From the NCBI GenBank assembly GCA_026119935.1, contig JALRMH010000027.1, positions 310,001-374,000 on the forward strand: a stretch of DNA of 64,000 bases, given 5' to 3'. The translations under genes were made by a program, and so were the position numbers. Below are positions 11,051-21,085 of this stretch, piece by piece. Position 1 is the first letter of the stretch. Each line of letters opens with the position of its first letter. The notes beneath the pieces are model-generated. The model made no database searches and was not told the origin of the DNA. It saw only the letters and a list, made by a program, of their open reading frames with translations. The DNA comes from Endothia cerciana. Lineage: Eukaryota; Ascomycota; Sordariomycetes; Diaporthales; Cryphonectriaceae.

Positions 11051-12098
11051 CTACTGGAGGATGGAAGCAGGGCAGTCGTGGCCAACGCAGCACTCGATGG
11101 TACCGCTCTGGCAAGCACCCCAGGAGTTGGCACCGTTATCGTTAGGGAAAGTGTCTACGCGCGTATTGTCAGTAGGGCTGAGGAAGATGTCGAAGCAGAA
11201 AAAACTCACAAGCAGCGCCCGCACAAGGAGCGAAGAAAGGAGCAGCAGTCGTGTCGGTGGTGGAGGCACGCTCAGGGTTCACACAGGCGTTCTCGCCGTC
11301 GTTGTCAGCGCAGGCGATGCCGGTCTCGAAGAGGTTGGTGTTGCAGCCGACGACGTAAACACCAGAGCACTGGCAGGTGATGGCGGCAGAGAAGCCGTTG
11401 ACGTACGAAATGTCAACATCGGCGATGGGGAAGTCGTAACCATCCGCACTATGCAACAGGTCAGTCACCATCAGGCACCTGAGGGCTCATCCCCTAGGTA
11501 TGGGGTGAGGAAAAAGGAGGAGGAGGAGGAGGAGGAGTAGGAGGAGAACATACACCACATAAGAGAGCTCGATAAGAGAATCGTCACCAGTAAGCTCATA
11601 ACCGCCATCGTTGACGGCGACGTTTCCAGCATAGCCAGAGGGAACCGCAAAGGTGGCAGTGGCGCCGTTGGCAATGACACCGGGCCCAATAGCACCTCCC
11701 GACGCGGTAGGGCTGCCCGCATTGCGTGCGTGGGACGTGGTGATTGAATCACCTGAGTAGATCGTTGTTAGCATTCTACTGGGGCTGTACCACTCGGTGT
11801 CCAAAGACTCACCGTGGTTGTTCCAGACCTTGATGGTGAGGTACTCGGGACCCACATCTATACGCTTCTGAAGAGCACGGTTCTCAAGACCCAACTCATC
11901 GGTCAAGCCGAGAGCCGCATAGATCGGATTGATGGTCGGGATTGGGTCGTTCAGAGCGCCGTGGATAGCGGTTGCGAGAGTGGGAGATATGATGCCGTCG
12001 CTTGTAGCGGTGGCAGCGGCAGTGGCAGCAGGGCTGGCCATGACAAGGTTGGCGAGGCCAACGAAGGAGATGATAGCGGCGGACTGGAAGGCCTTCAT
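11051..12098 (-). CDS. Secreted thaumatin-like protein
   Basis: Four exons are inferred: 12098-11813, 11752-11554, 11448-11210 and 11154-11051, giving 275 residues. A signal peptide (MKAFQSAAIISFVGLANLVMA) is followed by an Ala/Thr-rich propeptide-like stretch ending at a KR site. The mature part starts LTIKVWNNHG. VDISYVNGF matches the thaumatin hallmark (usually VSYVDGFN), and C-terminal Cys-rich blocks (CQCSGVYVVGCN, CCVGHDCP) supply disulphides. FFAPCAGAAYTFPND parallels the C-terminal thaumatin motif. The first intron is 60 bp and would be in frame if retained, so it could be missed by ORF callers. Its CTAAC branch site and removal of a poorly fitting segment argue for splicing. The second intron carries a CCT repeat. 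Fungal members are cell-wall or extracellular proteins of uncertain role; enzymatic function is not implied. Confidence 0.7.
11514..11547. repeat. (GGA)n microsatellite inside intron
   Basis: About ten GGA units lie in the second intron of the thaumatin-like gene (CCT on the coding strand). The tract follows the donor site and may act as a polypyrimidine stretch. Confidence 0.85.
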
Positions 12099-15000
12099 TC
12101 TTGACGGATGATCTTGAAGAGCTTCTTGTGGAAGTGTGTGAAGACTTGGGATGAATGTTTGTCTGAAGGAAAGATGCTGCTGTCGGAAAAGACTGTTGAG
12201 GCGTGGTGGTGAAGAGAGATCAGAGGGGCAAATAAAGGGTTTCTAAGCCGACACTTATAGACTTGGGGCCTCACCATCCCCATCGTTTCTTTCTTCACGA
12301 TATCCCTTCATCACGCAGCCACATATAGCCTTCGCACTTTTAGTTGTGAGAATTTCCGCCAATGTCTGCTACTCCCGAGGCGGAATACCAAGACCTCGCC
12401 AGCGTCGTCGCTCTCAGAGGGTGAAGACAGGCCACCGCCATCCTTGGACGGGACGCTGCAACTATCTCAGACTGGTGATCCTTTCCACTACATGGATTCA
12501 TGATATTCAAGGGCCTTGACCGGCATAGCGAGGAGGAAATGGGGCCTTGGGGCGCTGTAGGAAGGCAATAGTCGAGTCAGGCCTAGTACGGGAACCATAG
12601 AGGGATCATCCATCAAGCAAATGTTGCTATTGATACAACTGATGGATGCTGGTGAGAATAATTGGATGCCTGCTATTGCCAAAGAAGGCCTCATAACAGG
12701 TGCTCGGTACCAGAGGCAAATACACCCATGTAGATATCGAGTTGGGTGGACCAGTGAGGCGACCTACCAGCCGGCGAACCTTACATTTTATTTTCGGGCC
12801 TGCTCAAACCGAAGACTACTTGAACAGAACCTTCATATCGGGGCCTAACCTGATTCATATGTGCACGTATGAGCAGTATCTCAACTAAAGCGCCACGCGT
12901 GTTCGCATCGGTAGAGATAGAGGTCATTGGCTTCTCGGGAGTCGTTGAAAGCTTGGGACCATCGGCCTGTAGGTACGCCGCTGTGCGTCTATGGCTCTGC
13001 TTTGAGGTTGACAGATTTTCACACCCCTGACAATGATCTTATTATCACGGATACCGGTTGAGTTCCACTTTTGAGTTGACCGTATGCACTATCCATCGAT
13101 CACGGATGAAATCTTGCAGTGAGCACGGGAGGATCCGCGTGGCACTACCTGGGGGCTGGCGCGATGTCAAACTCAGAAAGGCAAATTCGATAGTTGATCC
13201 TCAGATCCAAGAAGATGCCTGGAAGGAGGCGTAGCCTGACAAGGCTCGCACTACCAGCCTTGGAACGTCGATTTGGAGACAGGGCTGTCGTCTCAAAAGT
13301 AGATCTACTATGTAATTGGTCTATCGAACAAGCACATCCGTCTCTCTGGTGTGCCGCTCCGTTAAAGAGCAGTTGCTAGCTGCGGCGGCTCTATCATGTA
13401 CACAGAGTAGCGTTGGCGTTTGTCTCTTCGGCACTTCGCATTCCCCAGATTTATAGATAACGAAAAGTGAAAATCTGTGATTAGGTGTTATGGTCTATGC
13501 AAGCACTTCAAAATCACACCTCTTCAGATCCAGCATCTGTCGGACAAGTATCTGCTACTTTGCCCCAACTGAGCTAGGCACTCCCCCAGTGTAATCGTTA
13601 CGGTGAGCCAACTTTCATGGCGAGATGTTTCGGATCCTGTCATTCGACCACGTTATGCAACGAAATGGACATCGGGCCGAGAAAGTACATCGGTGCTAAA
13701 GATATGTTCTATTTGAATAGCAAGTCAGCAGCTGGTGGCTCCCAACAGACCGGGTTGAGGATCCCACCGAAAATCTGAACTAACACGCAAGAAGCTTGTC
13801 TGAAATCGCCTACCATAATGAGTGGACATCTCACGGAGGAGCGCCTGATCGATGAACCGGTGGCCCAAGCGCACTTGCCCGAGCCTCGGAACTGGTGTCC
13901 TCTTTTTCTTTTTTTCTTTTCTTTTCTTATCCTTCCCCCCCCCCCCGGCCCCTTCTTCAAATTTGTATTGCGTCGAAAGGAAAGAGGCCAGTTAACGTGC
14001 ATTATCCTCGCGCCCCTAACACTAAGGCATTGAATTCGTCAGTCAAGTTAGCCACATTCTATCGATACCGCGCTATTTAATTGACTACCAAGGTACTCAC
14101 AAGAGAGGATGAGGAATTACCTGCTCTGAAAGATAACATACCGATCCCATTTGGAGGATTCAAGCGTACAGGCTGCGCACTTAAACGAGCTCTTCAGTTT
14201 CGCTTCAGCCAACGTCGCTCTATGACCAAGTCATAATCTCGTCCACCTTGTCAAAACACCGAGCTATTCCAGTGGAAACGCAATGCACGTAGTTCAGTCG
14301 GGCCACAAAGGCCTTGAACCACGTGTATTTCACGCTACGAGTCTACGACGTAGATGGCGGACTTCCACCGTTCGGTTGAGCGAGCTGTGACGAGGATGCC
14401 AATCCCACACTCCTTCTCAGGCCCTGCCACTCCCGAATAGGAAGTCTATTGATTCAACTCAGTACCAACGACCACGTGTGTGTCTGGGTTCCTTTTGCTC
14501 CATCGTCGCTTGCGATGGCCCCACCCTGCAAGGTACGGCTGCATCAGAGTGAGCAGGCTCCACGGTTCGGCCTGCAGCTTTGACCAGATGGACATAGCGT
14601 GGGGGCTATCTGGCGCCCTTGAAATTTATGTCTGTCCTGGGGATTTAAGGCCCGACATTTTGAGGATACTGTCCGGTGGGATCCGCTCACGCTTACGAAA
14701 AGGTCCACGCCGTGCTTGCGAGAGAGCATCCCACTCTTGCGGATAATCCCCTGATTTTCGAATGAGCCACAGAAGTCCTCTGTGCATGCAGAGTGTCATC
14801 CTGTTATGCGGTTATTACCGAATTGTTGTAATTTGCCCTGTGGGATGTGGTGTGCCACAACTCCTGTCGGCAAATAATGCCAAGTGCCAATCTCGAGGCC
14901 GCCGTACCGTGATCGATGCAACACACCTACAGCCAGCCTCTGAGCTGAAGATGCGGCTCGCGAAGGCACTGATACTACAGTGGCGTTGGTCAGAGCTGGA

Positions 15001-15616
15001 GCCGAGTCCAGGGGTGGTCGTGTGTGGATGGCTTCGAGATCGCCACACAAAATACTCCGTATCCTGGCACTGCCTGGACGCCTAAGCAGGTACACAAAAC
15101 ATGCATTGAGCCGAACCTCCGAGCACGCGTGGAAATTGTACAATATCGGTGCCTAGGATCCTAACGTGCGTCTACACGCCGACTGATCCGGATGGGATTC
15201 ATTCTACACACAGCCTCGATGCATCTCATTTCACACGCTTCCGAGAAAGGCCTCTGCGCTACATATTGATGATTTTAACGTAGCATGCAGACCAATCCTG
15301 TGATGACGTGTCAAAGTTCTCTTGTCTTCTTCCAGCGTACTCGGGCGCATCAAATTCCTGTCACTCGTACGATGAGTCCCATCGTGGCATCTTCTTTCGA
15401 AAAGTGATTCGTCCAGGCCTCAGATTTTTAAGGCTGAAGACCGAGCCTCGACATGGACAAAAGGACATCGAATATTAGATACCACTAGAGACACATTACA
15501 TACCAGCCTAACAATATCCCCAAATCCTGTCAGAGGGCCCCATGGCACTCAAACTGTGTGCCAACATCACTGGAGCCTGCCTGCGTCTGCTTGCTTGGAG
15601 ATCTCGGCCAGATGGA
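12099..15616. other. Gene-poor 3.5-kb region
   Basis: I searched both strands for splice-joined coding blocks and found none that look like protein families. A homopolymer C/T tract sits at about 13900-13955. Base composition is mixed rather than strongly AT-rich, so a small orphan gene cannot be excluded. ORFs at 14480-14746 (+), 14762-15085 (+) and 14796-15143 (-) are not supported. Confidence 0.4.
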
Positions 15617-16021
15617 TCAATAATCCCCCTGGCGCCCTTTCTTCTGGTCCTTGTCCCCACACCAACACTCGCAGCCTCCCAAAAGGCTGCACTTGCAGTG
15701 GCACTTGAAAGGTGGCCCATCATCGTCATCCTTCTTGTGGAAGGCGGGATCTCGGCTTTCAGCGATGTGCACTGAAAGGTCTGCCAGGGCATCTATAACG
15801 GGGACGATCTGGTCGGAGCGGGCGTCGAAATCGAAAGTCTCCTTCAGTTGTGTAGACCGGCGGGCCAGATGGGGCTCGACGCCGGCGTGCGGATTGTTGA
15901 CCGTTGGCATTGACGAGGGCACAGTCGTAACGGACTGCTGGCGATACACAGCCGAGCGTGAGGCCGAGGTGTAGCAGGAGAAGGCCAGGTAAAGAACTGC
16001 AAAGCTTCCGTAGATCTGCAT
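15617..16021 (-). CDS. Small secreted protein with C-terminal CxCxC-x5-CxCxC motif (copy 1)
   Basis: Single exon, 134 residues from the ATG at 16021. That start is chosen because it opens with a signal-peptide-like segment (MQIYGSFAVLYLAFSCYTSA). The reading frame stays open upstream to 16186, but the longer N-terminus spoils the signal. The middle is hydrophilic and has a possible dibasic/KEX2-type site (LARRST). The end carries an acidic run (KKDDDDGPP) followed by KCHCKCSLLGGCECWCGDKD, two CxCxC triplets separated by five residues. No known family is recognised. The dense alternating cysteines recall metal-binding or disulphide knot peptides, and small secreted Cys-rich proteins are candidate effectors. 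Both readings are inference. A related gene lies about 700 bp upstream on the same strand. Confidence 0.65.
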   Translation of the reverse strand: MQIYGSFAVLYLAFSCYTSASRSAVYRQQSVTTVPSSMPTVNNPHAGVEPHLARRSTQLKETFDFDARSDQIVPVIDALADLSVHIAESRDPAFHKKDDDDGPPFKCHCKCSLLGGCECWCGDKDQKKGRQGDY

Positions 16022-16724
16022 CTTGATACTCTCTGCAGCGGGTGTCGCGTGTATGATGAATAGAAAGCGTATCGATGAAAATATATCAACAACTGGCACA
16101 CAGCAAACGAGTCGCATCAGTTGACCAGCGCTCTGTGTCAAGGTTCCTCCGAGTGCAGGCCTTTCACATGCGATTCCGCTAAGCATTCATGCTAGGCCTA
16201 GCTGTCTCTGTCGACGTCGTTCGATGAAAGACATGTCGAATGAGAGCGCAAGGACCCATTTGGTGACAAGCAGACTTTGACTACGATCTCCAATGATGTC
16301 AACTGCGAGGGTAGCATGGCAGGAGAGACGTTCTCAGATTGACGACGCCTTAGATGTAGGTGTCAGGTGAGTGACGGGTCCCATGAGCAGTGTGCCAGCT
16401 CGACGCCATCCAGAGTTGAAGAGATGTGACCTAGAGACTCTGCGTTCTATACAAGTTGATGAAGAGAGAAGGATGAAACATCGTTGTCCAAAGGCAAATT
16501 TATCTTTTGGAATTATGATGTAGTGACCTGATCGGGGTGTCTGTGTCTTAGATTGATCGACTTAGATATGAACAGACTTAAGGTGTGATTGACCATACTA
16601 TGTGATAATGCATGGCAACGACGATGCAATATTGCGAAATTACAAAGCGCCAATAGACCACCCCAGATCCTCATCTCTCACGTCCACCAATGTCCCACTT
16701 CGACTGCCTCTCTTGCCACCTCCC
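16022..16724. other. Intergenic between the two CxCxC genes
   Basis: About 700 bp with no recognisable coding content. It should hold the promoter of copy 1 and the terminator of copy 2. Confidence 0.45.
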
Positions 16725-17126
16725 TTAAACCTCTGGGGGCAGTTTCGGCAACGGCAGAGTCTTGCAGGTGCATCCGCAGATCAGAATTGTGCAGTGACAG
16801 GCACACTTGTACGGATCCTTCCTCTTTGGTGGCTGGTCAGACGGGGGCTGGTCGTCGTCCAGAGGGGGGTTCGCCTGTGAATCGCGAGCCTCGAGAGCGA
16901 CAGTCTCGGTGAGGCTTTAGATCACCTCGAAAGTGGCGGTTTTTGGAAATTGGAACGTCATGTCGGGATCTGACCCGATCATTGCCCTGTCCTCGGGGGC
17001 GAGATGGTTCCGAGGACTCACTCGGCTTGCGGCGTTGTTGGTCGAGGCATCGTTCGAAATTGCTAGTGCCCAGAACGCCTGTGGTGTGACAGGGGTAGAA
17101 ATGAAAAGTAAGAAGTTTTGCTTCAT
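16725..17126 (-). CDS. Small secreted protein with C-terminal CxCxC-x4-CxCxC motif (copy 2, spliced)
   Basis: Two exons are inferred: 17126-16926 and 16874-16725, joined across a 51-bp intron (donor GTGATC, acceptor CACAG), giving 116 residues. Exon 1 encodes a hydrophobic N-terminus (MKQNFLLFISTPVTPQAFWA) and a hydrophilic spacer. Without splicing the frame stops two codons after the junction. Exon 2 is not visible as a stand-alone ORF. It encodes an acidic/proline segment (LDDDQPPSDQPPKRKDPY) and then KCACHCTILICGCTCKTLP, the same six-cysteine arrangement as the neighbouring gene but with a spacer of four. The shared order (signal, spacer, acidic run, KCxCxC, CxCxC) supports common descent. 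The donor is weak, so splicing needs transcript evidence. Function unknown; possible effector or metal-binding peptide. Confidence 0.6.
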
Positions 17127-17842
17127 CGTGGAATTGGACCTCTCAAGGGAGTGATGCGCTGATGGTCACAAAGCTACAGGACAGGGGGAACAGGAGACAT
17201 AAAGTACTTGGTGGTAGCGCCAACTCTGTATTAAGACCAAGATCTGGCCGCAAGAGTTTAGTGAGCTCTAAGAGCTTGTGACGACTGGTTTGGGTGTAGG
17301 TGCTGATCCCCATCCACCGGCTCTGTTGACAGGTCGGGCCAAAGCTCAACGAGGCATGGTCAAGGGGCTCTAACAGCTTTGGTCTCGAGCTATGTATCTA
17401 CAAGTTCGGCTTTGGCTTCTAGGGTGGCAAACTGTACTACGATGTGGATTAGCCTGTGCGGAGTGAATTTGGAATGTTCGAAATATTCCGGGCCGAAAAG
17501 AAGAAAAAAAGAAAGGACGTCGAGCATGACTCCAAATGATGCCTACGAGATCGGTGAGGACATGGTCGCTGAAAATAAGTCATCATTTACATCACATACC
17601 AGCGATAGTTGCCTGACAAGGCCGACTAACCGGCAATGAACAGGTGATCCTGAGCTACGGGGTCAAGTTTGCACTGATGGGCATGACTTAAAATTCAAGG
17701 CGGGCGCTCCGTTCGGGCTTCAGGGTGAAATTTTAGCTGAGGTGGAGTGAGACTATTTGAGTGACATTGAGTATTCAGATGCTCCTTGGCTGGTTGAGTC
17801 GTGATGTTCACGGCCCTCTACTTTGAAGCAAAGGACCGCCGA
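17127..17842. other. Intergenic
   Basis: No supported gene lies between the sugar transporter end and the start of CxCxC copy 2. Short ORFs on both strands lack family resemblance. Confidence 0.4.
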
Positions 17843-19642
17843 TTACCCTCGGGCGGCGTCCTCGATGTTTATAGCTGCTGCAGCATCCTCCTTGCTCCTT
17901 TGCGAGGTACGATCACTCATCTCTCCATAAGCCTTCTCTCCGTGACTATGCCTTCCCTCCAGGTCCACAGCAGGAGGGCTCTTGATACTCTCCCGGACTC
18001 CCTGTGTAAGACAGCCCAGACCTATACTCCCTTCCTCGAAGATGTGGTCAATCTGCTCAAGATGTAGACCCTTTGTCTCCGGATATAGGAAGTATATCAT
18101 CGGGATGAATGAGAAGTTAAAGACTGCCCACATCAAATAGAACTTCCAGCCGATGCTATCGAGAGCAATGGGGGTGATGGTGACGGAGATGCCGTTGACT
18201 TGTGCATGATTAGCATGACGACCAAAGACTGCCCATAGATTGATCCTGTTTCACTTACAAAGCCAGTTCGAGCAGGATGCAAGCGATGCGCCCATCGAGC
18301 GCATCTTGAGTGAGTTGATCTCTGGAGGGTAAATCCAGGACACGTTTAAGAAGCTGAGCGCGAAGGCAGCGTAGTAAAAGAAGTACATGACTACAACCAA
18401 GATCACGCCCTTCGTACCCGGAATATTGAATCCAACACAGAGCAGGATGTTTACGAGAGTGAGAGCAGCTGCTCCACACATCATAGCAGGTCGTCTTCCA
18501 ACCCTATCAATGAACCAGATGGGTGGGAGGCTGCTGATGAGGTAGAAAATTGCACCACAGCCAGCAACAATCTGAGCCAGTCGGTTGCTCATGTTGACCT
18601 GGTCCTCGAGGATGACCGGCAGGTACTGCGTCGGTCGCAAGTCAGCATTGTTCTAAAGAGGCATGGTTTATACATTCCCCAACACCAGGTATCAAGATCT
18701 ATGGTGCGACAGAACGAGTACTCACATAGCCAACAGTGTTGATGCCACTCATTTGCTGAAAGTACAGGGCACCAACGCCAAGCAGCATCCGTCGGAAGTT
18801 CTGCTGGCCACCATTGGTGAAGATCTCACGCAGTGAGCCTCCGGCCTCCAAACGTAGGGCTTCCTCGATCTCAGCTCTTGATTGCTGCACCCGTGTGTCA
18901 TCTTCAGTAGTATCAAGCAGGCGAGCAAGCACATGCGTGGCCTGGTGGATGTCCTCATGGTACGCCAACCATCGAGGAGACTCCACCAGGAGTGGCCCGA
19001 TAATGAGTAGGTAGATGGCGAACACCACTTGCAAGGATATCGGAAAGATCCACTGGAAGTTGGACGTCGCGTAGCTGGCGCCGAAGGAGACCCAGTTGGA
19101 CATCACAAAACCGATTATAATATTGACAGCCTCGATGGTGATCATGGCTCCACGATTGTGTGCTTGTGAGACCTCTGCTTGCCAGGTCGGGACAACAGCA
19201 GTCATGATGCCAACGCCGATACCCGTGAATATTCGAGCGACAATCAGGTGGACGACAACCTCAGCTGTGGTTTGAAGAATGGTTCCGATGATAACGATCC
19301 AGGCGCCGACGTAGATGGACTTCTTTCGACCGAGCTTCTCGCCGAGGAGAAACGCCAGTATAGAGCCGGCGAGGCAGCCCACATCGTATAGACCAGTGAT
19401 GAGCCCTTGCTGGGTAGAGCTAGGATGGTTGAACTGCTTCACAAAAGACGAAGAGTTGATGATGGTTCCCATCACTCCTTGATCATCTAGACAGCTCGCG
19501 AAAATCAGCATGGAAAACATCAGTGAGAGGAGGAGAGGGGCAAAAAAAAAAAAGTCTCCAGCTCACAGCCAAAGAGCAGGAAGCCCATGCTACATGCCGA
19601 GGTGATGCCCACCATCAACGGTTTTCCACGAAGTTCCTTCAT
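17843..19642 (-). CDS. MFS sugar transporter (sugar porter family)
   Basis: Four exons are inferred: 19642-19567, 19486-18726, 18625-18259 and 18198-17843, giving 519 residues with 12 predicted membrane helices. Splicing exon 1 to 2 rebuilds the helix-1 motif LLFGYDQGVMG. Further family hallmarks are GEKLGRKKSIYVG (RxGRR-type loop), RIFTGIGVGIMTAVVPTWQAEVS, VESPRWLAYH, the QQMSGINTVGYYLPVI segment, FIDRVGRRPAM and the C-terminal FLYPETKGLHLEQID (PETKG motif). The family imports mono- or oligosaccharides with protons across the plasma membrane; the exact sugar is unclear. Two alpha-L-fucosidase genes lie within 14 kb, so fucose or related sugars are one possibility, but that is inference. The C-terminal tail is long, hydrophilic and rich in K/E/A. 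Confidence 0.92.
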
Positions 19643-21085
19643 CTTTGCGAAGCTCGAATGTGAGGAACGACGTCGCAGCTGGAGTTGATGGTGCAGAAGT
19701 CGAAAGAGGACGCGACTGAACGACAATCTAGAACAACGTGACGACGCCTAGGAGTCTCAACAGACAGCTAGCACAAGCGGTAGGCCGTGTGTAGCGACGA
19801 GCTTCCTGTCAAGGTACGAGCTAATCCGAACTGGTCGTGGCTAATATGGCGGCAGTTAAACCAGAGGCCGAGCCACGGTGCAGATGGTCGAAATTAACTA
19901 CGATTGGACATAGGAGGAAGAAGATCATCTTTATATATATCATAACATTCCCAGGTGGACCTGCCGTCGTGATCAGGCACAACACTTGAGAAGTTGGTTA
20001 CCCGGACTGTGACTCCTGGTGGATGTCAGCCTGTCCCCGAGAAGTACAGACTGATAAAGCCGAGTAATATCCAGCTGACGGGAACTCACGGCCCCTGCAA
20101 ACAGTCAAGAACAGGTACTCCTTAAGCCGTGCCCGGTTTCCCAGATCAGGTTTACCGTGCATATAGTGGAGGGAGCAGGTCACGCCAACGAGTAGATCTG
20201 AGGATGTTGCGGAGAAGTAGCCCATCGTAGAGTTGGTAAAATTACTATACCATAGTAGTAAACAAGCCTCGTGCCATCTGTTGCTTTATGATGACAGCCG
20301 CCCGTTTCGCACTCGAATGAGCAGAGCACTCTCCCTTTTCAGTCCGGTTAAATGCCTCCTTCTTCTCAGTAAGTCAAAGTCAATTATGGAGGCGGGTCTT
20401 TCTCCGGGAGCGACAGGCTGACAGAGGCAATGGAGGTCCAAAAAGACCTCCAACGCTTGGGCAGAAACTAAAGCCGCCGGCTCAAGACGAAATCTCCCAC
20501 CGACGATTTTCAGATGAAGTCATTGCGTAGGAATGGACTGACTCCTCCTCCGATGTTCATGCCTTATTTCCATACTTGAGACTCGACCGGGACCCGCCCA
20601 TGCCGCCATGACGATCAATCAGCCAGCCCAGAAGGCCGTCAACTGGTCAGCCCCAGATCCGGTGTGGATCATCACTGGGCCCAACCCCATGGGGAAATAG
20701 TAGCAATGGGTTCAATGCTGATCATCTCCACCGCTCAGCAGACCTGGCGGCCTTCTGAAGCTCGTCCCTAGTGCTGGTTTCTCGACACACTTGCGGGAAG
20801 TTGGCAGCACTCGGCGAAATATCCATGCGAAGACAGGTTCAGCCCAGGTTGTTGTCAAGCTGAGGAGAAGCAACTGGAGCATCTCATTGTAAGGAGAGCA
20901 CTCTCAAATCCAGGAGCTGCAGGAAGTGGGCGCTGGGCTGACCTTGACTCGGGGACCAAGATTATCGGTCGGCAATGCTCACCCCAAACCACCCACCCCC
21001 CAATTTTGTAGCGTAGGAAATGATTCACTATCTCATGAAACTTTAGAGCGACGAGTTCGCTGGGGCTACCAAAGAGTCTTATCAT
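19643..21085. other. Intergenic
   Basis: About 1.4 kb upstream of the sugar transporter and downstream of the GH29 gene. No convincing ORF was found. The region 19,900-20,230 has scattered repeats of short motifs but nothing classifiable. Confidence 0.4.

Noticed and set aside
10995..11540. 181-codon plus-strand ORF
   Set aside because: Antisense to the spliced thaumatin-like gene and ends in a Glu repeat from the GGA microsatellite.
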